A stretch of 64,000 nt of DNA from positions 56,838 through 120,837 of the forward strand of contig JAEWJZ010000031.1 in assembly GCA_023386315.1 (NCBI GenBank). Direction: 5' to 3'. Made by a program: the position numbers and the translations under genes. How positions within the stretch are numbered: position 1 is the first letter of the stretch; every line of letters starts with the position of its first letter. Origin of the DNA: Bacillota bacterium. Its GTDB lineage: Bacteria > Bacillota > Clostridia > Lachnospirales > Lachnospiraceae. A model generated the notes under the pieces. That model saw only the letters and a program-made list of their open reading frames with translations, made no database searches and was not told the DNA's origin. Of the stretch, positions 21,001 through 30,000 are shown in pieces.

Positions 21001-24000
21001 GCTGCTTTGAAAAAACTTTCTTCTGGTGAGGATTGCTGCGGACTTTATGATAATAAAATAAAGGAAAATGAACCGTTTAGTGAACCGGATTCGGAGTGGA
21101 AGATAAAGCTGCAGCAATATGCTGCCAGATGGCTGGAGGGAAACCAGGTTTCATGGAACGAACTTCATCAGGGTTCGGCGGCAAAAAAAATATCCCTGCC
21201 GGCATATCCATTTAAAAAAATCAGGCATTGGCTGCCACAGCAGGCTGAGGTAATTGCCGACCGCTCTTTTACTGGTGAGGAATTCTATTTGACCGGACAT
21301 ATTATTCACAATCATAAGGTGCTGCCGGGAGTTATGTATATTGAGACTGCGCTGCAGACGGCGAAAGCTGCTTATGGTAAAAATTATAATGTGATTCGCA
21401 ATATCATCTGGTCCCAGATGTTAAGCAGCTCAGATCAGTCATTTAAGATTCGGACTGTGCTCAAAGAGCAAAGCGGTCAGATAACTTATAAGATCTTAAA
21501 GGATCAGCACCTGTCCCAGAATCTTCTCTGCTGTCAGGGAATTTTATCTGCAGAGACGTTAAATCAGCCGGCTGTGAACCGAAAGTCCGATCTGGACAGA
21601 ATGTCCGGCAGTGGGTTTGACCAGGTTAATAAAGAGGTATTTTATAATGCATTTGAAATTGACGGTACCGGATATTTTGGCGGTATGCGTCCAGTGGAAC
21701 GGATGTGGCATAAAGGGACGGAAGCGTTATCTTTAATCCGTCTCCCTGAAAAAATAAGGGATACTTTTGATGATTATCTGCTGCACCCTTCAATTATGGA
21801 TGGAGCACTGCAGACAGCTTTCGGTCTGATTGACGGCAGGACCTGGTCAGCAAAGGCTCCTTATCTGCCATTTACTGTGCGTGAAATAAGAATTTATCAG
21901 TCTTTTTCAAGCGAGTGCTATGTCTATGCAAGACTTTGTGATGATCGTCCAGGTAACGGACAGGATTATTTTGTTTGTGATATCGTTATCACCGACCCGG
22001 ATGGTTTCATATTGGCTGAAATCGATGAATATTGTGCCAGGTCTTTAAATTTTTCTGATAATATCAGCTCCATGAAGGTCTCTCCAGAGTCTGCCGGAGT
22101 AATTAGCTGTACGAGAAAATGGAAACAGGCGAAACTCGATATGGAGACAGAAAGTCCGTCTGATACTGAAGCGCAGCAGTCCCTTCTGATGGTTAGTTCG
22201 AGACCGGAATATTGGCATGCTTCTGGTATTTTTGATAACGGAAGCAGAAGGTGGAAGACGGTCGATATCATTGCGGATTTAAAGGATCTTAAAGTACAGG
22301 AAACAGCTCTGCCCGATGTTGTGATCTATGATTTCATTGCGCCGCCGAAAGAACCTCAGAAGCTCAGCTTTCAATGGCCAATCCTCTTTGCCCGGACTGT
22401 TTTTTCCGTGACTCGGGAATTACTTTTAAACAGGCCGATAAAAACTATCACAAATATCATACTGTGTCCGCTGGAAGAAAGTCTCAGCTTTTGTGCAATG
22501 CTGGAGGAAGCGGCAGTCTCAGCATTAAATGGGTTTGCCCGAAGTGTGGAATGGGAGAAAAGCAATTTCTATTTTAAATCAGTTAAAATCAGCCGGCAGG
22601 TCAGCCGTGGCAAACTGGAAGAAATCCTGTTAAAAGAGCTGCCGCTGATGGATTATTGTGAAATTAAGTATGAAAATGAGCTGCGTTTTGCCAATCTGAC
22701 TGAGCCGGTTGAGAGCTTTAAAGAAAATGAACTGGTACAAACCGGCGGTTTCCGGATCAATGGCACTTATCTCATTGCAGGCGGCATGGGTGGTGTAGGA
22801 AAGACAGTTGCAACCTATCTGGCCCGGAATTATCAGGCCAGTCTGATTTTGATCGGACGCAGTCCGGAGGGACCGGAACAGAAGCAATTTTTAGCCCGGC
22901 TTGGTCAGTATGGAGGCAGAGGCATCTATATTCAGGGCAATTTAGCCAGTGCTGCCGATATGGAGAAAATAAAGGATCTCATAAATCAGAATGGGTTTCA
23001 AATAAACGGCATTTTAAACTGTGCCGGGAATTTATCCGATCAGCAGTTAATTTATATGGAGACAGCAAGCTGTGCGGAAGTGATTGATCCTAAAATTCAA
23101 GGTACCATCAATCTGGATTTGATGTCACAGGAGATGGACTTAGATTTCTTTTTGATGTTTTCCTCTGTCTCAGCCATTTCCGGAAATGCCGGACAGACCG
23201 GTTACGCCTTTGCAAACCGCTTTCTTGATGAATTTTCAGTGATTCGCGAACGTCTGCGGGCGGTTGGTAAAAGAAGCGGTAAAACGATTGCGTTAGGCTC
23301 ACCTTACTGGAAAGACGGAGGGATGGCCATGCCGGAAACGGCAATTAAATGGCTGGCCCGGGATGGGGGACTGCTTCCGGCAGAAAACGAACTTTGCCTT
23401 AGCATGTTAGAACATGCAGTTGTAAGTAATGAACACTATATCGGATTTTTATTTGGTTACAAAGATAAACTCCTGAACTGGCTGGAACATGCTGTTAAAC
23501 AGAAATCTAAGGATCGGCTCAGTGTTTTTGACAACAGTACCGGAACTGCTGATACCCAATGGCAGGCTCAATTCCAAATGGAGTTTTATCAAATGATTAC
23601 CAGATTATTGCAGCTGCCGGAAGGTAAGTTAAAACCATCTGACTATTTTGACCAGATCGGCATGAATTCACTGTTATTTATGGAATTTTCAGATGAGATT
23701 CACGAGCGCTTTAAGCTTGATGTTCTGCCCTCCGCATTTTTTGAATTTAACAGCCCTGAAGATGCTGCCGCCGATCTGTTAAAAAAATATTCTTATGAGC
23801 TGCAGCAATGGTATCAGAACAAGATTATCTGTTCTGAACCGGCCCCAGTGCCATGTGACCGCCAGCCTGAAGATGTCTTTACCGGTTCTCATCAGACGCA
23901 GCCCCATAATCAGAACATTCAAAAGATTGCGGTGGTAGGCATGGCTGGAGTGTTTCCCGGATCAAGTACAGTAGATGAATTCTGGGATAATATTTCTGAA

Positions 24001-27000
24001 GGAGTTGACTGCATTACCGAATTGCCTGCCGGACGGTTAAAAGACTTTGGTTATCAGCAGGAAGCGGATAAAAGCCTTAATGACATTTGTGCTGCAAAGG
24101 GCGGTTATCTGACTCATATCGATCATTTTGATGCAACTTTTTTTGGTATCTCCAACAAAGAAGCAAAATTTATGGATCCGCAGCAGCGGATTTTTCTGGA
24201 AACTGTGTGGGCCGCAATTGAAGATGCCGGATACAGGGCTTCCGATCTTTCGGGAACACAGACCGGTGTCTATGCAGGTGTTGCAAATTCGGATTATTAT
24301 GATGTAGTCCTGGATGCACAGACCGGTATGGATGCTTATGTTGTCACAGGCAAAGAGCATTCCATTCTGGCGAACCGTGTTTCTTATCTGCTGAATCTGC
24401 ATGGTCCCAGCGAAGCATTAAATACGGCATGTTCCAGTTCTTTGGTAGCAATAGACCATGCGGTCAGAGCGATTCGGGAAGGACGCTGTGAACTGGCAAT
24501 TGCCGGCGGGATCAATATTCTTTCCAGCCGCTCTTACTTTGTTTCCGTATCAGATGCCGGAATGCTTTCTCAACAGGGTCGCTGCAGGCCTTTTGATCAG
24601 GCAGCGGATGGTTACGTAAGGGGGGAAGGCTGCGGAGTCCTGATTTTAAAAAACCTGGAGCAGGCTGAGAGAGACGGCGACCAGATTTATGGAGTAATTC
24701 TTGGCAGCGGTGTGGGACACAGCGGCAGAACTACGTCGCTCACTGCTCCCAGTGCGAATTCCCAGGCGGAGCTTTTAATCCGCACTTATCGGGAGGCCGG
24801 TATGACACCTGCTTCTATCAGCTATCTCGAGGCACACGGAACCGGTACAAAACTGGGCGATCCCATTGAAATAGAAGGAGTTAAAATGGCATGTTCAGAA
24901 TTATGCCGTGAATTTAACACCAATACGCCCCCGGTTCCTTATATCGGAATCGGTTCGGTTAAAGCATCGATTGGGCATCTGGAATCCGCTGCGGGTGTGG
25001 CGGGTGTGATTAAAGTTCTGCTGTCCATGAAGCACAAAACACTGCCGCCTAATCCGCAGCTGCATACGATAAATCCCTATGTACAGAGTGAGGACAGCCC
25101 GTTTTACTTTGTCAAAACAAAGCAGCCCTGGATCATTCCGGAAAACCAGACGAAAAGAAGAGCGGGAATCAGTTCTTTTGGATTTGGAGGTACCAATGCG
25201 CATCTGATTTTAGAAGAATACGATGAAGATACTGTAAAGCAGCAGTCAAATGCTTCAAATGAGACGCAGTTATTTGTATTGTCCGCAAAAAATAAGGATC
25301 GTGTGATACAATATGCGGCTGCAATCCGGGCCTTTATCAGCAATCAGAGCAGCGGGATACGTTTTGACGATATGATCTTTACATTACAAACCGGCAGAGA
25401 GGCAATGGCTTCCCGGTTTGCCTGTGTGGTTAATGATTTCGATCAATTAATGATGAAACTTGATTATTTCTGCAATGAGGGAAAACCGGATGGTGACAGC
25501 CTTTTCAATGACAGCTGTGAAAGTGTTAAAAAGACAATAAACAGCAGCCGGCTGGGGGAAATGAAACCTATGGAAATTGCAAGATTGTGGATTGATGGTT
25601 TTGATATCCCGTGGAGTAAGATGCCTGCAGCTTCCGGCAGAAAAAAAATTCATCTGCCTACCTATCCTTTTTCTCCTATAAGGTATTGGTTAGAAAAAAG
25701 ATCAAATGCTGAGGTGCCTGCCAAAAGTATGAACGAGGCAGTTCTCAATCATGCACACTATTATTACCCGGTCTGGAAGCAGACTAAAATTCAGGGAATG
25801 TTGAATCAATATTATGAACCCGGATGTACTCTGGTGATAGGTTCGGATGAGGATTGTTTAAAGATTTCTGACCTGATTCACAAACGCAATCCAGATGCCC
25901 GGATCATACAGGCAGCAGCCGGACAGAAGTTCAATGAATACAGTCCTGGGAACTACCTGATTAATCATCATGTGGAGGCAGACTGGAACTGCCTGTTTGA
26001 TCAATTGGAACTGAAGGGGTATCTTCCGGAGCAGGTCATCTATTTATGTGATTTGGTCAGGATGCCCGGAGCAGAAGATTCAAGCCAGCGGCTGAGACCA
26101 TTATTGTATATGTGCCGAAATCTCATGATCCGGAATCAGTCAGACACAATCAAACTGATTTATGCCTATCAATGGGACGACAGTCCCGAGTGCTGCCTTG
26201 GACAGGCTGTCGGAGCATTCTTAAAGACCGCAGCACTGGAATATCCTAAGCTGCAGTTTGTTACAGCAGGAATTTCAGAGCTCGATGAACCAGCCTGTCA
26301 GTTACTTTTAGATGAAGTGGATCAGACCGATCGTGAAGTGAGATATTTAAATCATCAGAGAGAAGTAAAAGAATATTGCCCACTGCCGGCCGGACAGTAT
26401 GATCAACAGCCGCTTGTAATAGTGCCAGGCGGAACTTATTTAATAACCGGCGGAAGTGGGGGTCTGGGGCAGATTATTGCAAAGGATCTGGTTAGCAGAT
26501 ATCAGATAAATCTGGTCATTGCCGGAAGGAAAACAGCGGTTAAAGAGAATTTATCCCAAATCAGGGAAAATGCTGTAACTGGAGCAATCATTGATTATTA
26601 TAACTGTGATCTGTCTGATTATGGACAGGTAGAAACGTTAGTGCAAAAAATAATAGACCGCTTTGGCAAAATATCTGGTATATTCCATTTGGCCGGATCC
26701 ATACGGGATCAGTTTCTGGTAAAAAAAGAGGAGTCTCAGATTGATGAGGTATTGTCGCCTAAAATCAGTGGGGTTTTAAATCTGCAAAAAAGCATATCTG
26801 GCCGGCAAGTTGACTTTGTCGTGACCTTTTCTTCACTGGCCGCCGTAACAGGCAATATCGGCCAGGGTGACTACGCTTATGCGAATGCCTTTATGGATGC
26901 TTTTTCTTTGTACCAGGCAGGACAAAATATAAAATGGGTTTCTATTAGCTGGCCTTATTGGTTATCAGCCGGAATGCAGATCATGGCGAACCAGGCTGAG

Positions 27001-30000
27001 CAAATTTGTGAAGCTGCCGGACTGATCCCGCTGACTGCTGAAAAAGGGCTGGAATTGTTTTATTTCATTCTGGCAAATCCCGCTTCTCATATCATCCCGC
27101 TGTATGGTGTCAGCCAGCTGATTGAACAAAGTATGGGGAATAAAAACCGCAATCAATTAGTACAGCAGCGGCAAGCTGATGAAAGACCGATAAGCGCCTG
27201 GCTCACTGAGATGTTTTCAGATTTGCTGGATATTGAAGCAGATCAGCTGGATCCTGAGATTTCGTTTGAAGAATATGGCGTAGATTCAATTGTTGTTAAT
27301 AAATTTAACAGCCGGATCGAAAAGAGATTTCCCAATGTGGCAAAAACGTTGTTGTTTGAATATGACAACATTGCAAAGCTGTCACAATACTTAGAACACG
27401 AAAGCGGCCAGGCCAGGGCTGGATATAATTCAGATGAAAAACAGACAGTCCGGGAATCGGTTCCGGCGCAGGAAAACAACGATATTGCCGTTATTGGTAT
27501 GGGCGGAGTTTATCCGATGGCAGAAACGCTTGATGAATTCTGGGAAAATCTAAAGCAGGGCAAAGACTGTATCGATGAAATTCCCAGGCAGCGTTGGGAT
27601 TGGACCGATAAGCAGCGAAACGGAAGTCTGGATTGTCATTGGGGCGGATTTTTAAGTGATATTGATTCTTTTGACTGTCAGTTTTTTAAAATATCTCCCC
27701 GCGAGGCCCAGCTGATGGATCCTCAGGAACGGCTGTTTTTACAAGTTGTCTGGGAAACGCTGCAGGATTCAGGTTACGGCGGCACTTTCGCAGATCGGGA
27801 GGGTCCCTTTGATGTAGGAGTTTTTGCCGGAGTTACAACTAATACATTACCATATTTAGGAATTGCCAGGCAGCAGGATAAAAGTATTTACCCGAATGCG
27901 AATTTTTGGTCGATTCCCAACCGGGTTTCATTTTTGTTCCGGTTTACCGGTCCCAGCCTGACTGTCGATACGGCATGCTCTTCTTCTTTAACTGCGGTTC
28001 ATCTTGCGTGCCAGAGTATACACAGGGGAGAATGTTCAATGGCAGTGGCAGGAGGAGTCAATCTTTACCTGAGTCCGGCGAAATATCTTCAGATGAGTAC
28101 CGCCGGAATGCTGTCAAAAACCGGACGATGCAAAAGCTTCGGATCTGGAGGAGATGGGTTTGTGCCGGGAGAAGGGGCTGGTGCCATATTATTAAAGCCA
28201 TTGTCCCAGGCAATAAAGGATCATGATCATATTTATGGAGTAATTAAAGGCAGCAGCCTTAATCACGGCGGCAGCACAAACGGACTTACAGTCCCAAGTC
28301 CGGCCAGTCAGGCAGAAGTGATTTTGCATGCCTGTGAAAACGCTCGGATTGATCCTTCAACAATCAGCTATATTGAAGCTCACGGGACCGGCACTGAACT
28401 GGGCGATCCCATTGAAATGGAAGGTTTGACACGGGTATTCAGGCAATATACCAGAGAACGGCAATTCTGTGCCGTGGGTTCACTAAAGTCAAATATCGGA
28501 CATCTTGAAGCAGCAGCAGGAATTGCAGGAATTACCAAAGTACTGCTTCAGATGAAGCACCGGATGCTGGTTCCATCTCTGCATTCGGAAGTTTTAAATC
28601 CAAATATCGCTTTTGCAGAAACGCCTTTTTACATTCAAAAAGAGAGTGCTTTCTGGAAGAATAAAATGGCTACCATTCCCCGCCGGGCAGGGATTAGTTC
28701 CTTTGGAGCCGGAGGGACTAATGTACACATTGTTCTGGAAGAATATGAAAAGATTGAAAATACCGGTAATGTTATCGGTGACAGCAAATCATTAATTATT
28801 CTTTCTGCTTACGACCAGAATGAATTAAAGAATTATGCTGCCAGGCTTGCCAGTAGCATCCGAATGTCGGATGAACCGCCCAGCCTGGCGGAAATTGCGT
28901 ATACATTGCAGACAGGGCGCAGCAGCTTAAACTGCCGGTGTGCTTTCGTGGTAGATTCTGCCGCCGTGCTGTTAGAGTATTTGGACAATATCAGCAGGGA
29001 AGGGGAACAGGCACCGGAGGTATACCATGGGTTTGTCAAACAAAGCCGCCTGCGCAAACCAGTCAGCTATCCTGAGGACCGGAACGGTGATCAAGAGCAC
29101 GTGTCACCGGACCTGCAAAAGATCGCAAAGCTGTGGGTGGCAGGAGCAGAGATATCCTGGCCTGCGTTATATGGTGCCGGGGTACCCATGAAAATATCAC
29201 TGCCATTTCCCTCCATGAACACAAAAAAGTTTCCGCTTAAACAACTATTTGGCATAACGGAACAATCAAATGCAGATATCGAGGTGAAAATTTTGGATAC
29301 ATATTATAAAACGGAGCAGCAAACAATTCGGAATGAGCTGATTACAACGCTAAAAAAGGCTGTTGCAGAGGTGCTCTATCTGGAATCAGATGAGATTGAT
29401 GAGGACACACAGTTTATTGATCTGGGATTAGATTCGATTTTGGGAGTTGAGCTGGTCAGCATAATAAATAAGCAGTTAAAACTGTCAGTGAAGGCAACGA
29501 AACTATATGAGTTCACAACTATATCTGAATTCTCCGATTTTCTGGCCGGAATGATTCATAAAACTGAGCCTCCGGTAAACGAGCCTGAATGCCAGCCCAA
29601 AACACCGGACGTTGTGCCGGTTCGTCAGGCACAGACTCTGGCATTTAAAACAAAAGCCCCTGCATCATCAGCAGAAATTATTGAAAAAGCAAAACCGCAA
29701 AAAACGGATGATCAGCTGGTGAATGAAACCGATGATGTGGCAGTGGTTGGCATATCAGTGAGGCTGCCTGGAGTAAATGATATCTGGGAGTTCTGGAATC
29801 TGCTTGAAAAAGGAGGCACAACAATCACTGAGATACCGGAGAACCGGTGGATCATCGAACCGGAGGACCCACAAGCAGAAAGTGGAAGGCAGCAAAAAAG
29901 GAGCCGTCATGGCGGGTTCTTAAACGATGTGGATAAGTTTGAACCGGAATTTTTCGGAATATCTCCGTGGGAAGCAGCGCAGATGGATCCCCAGCACCGG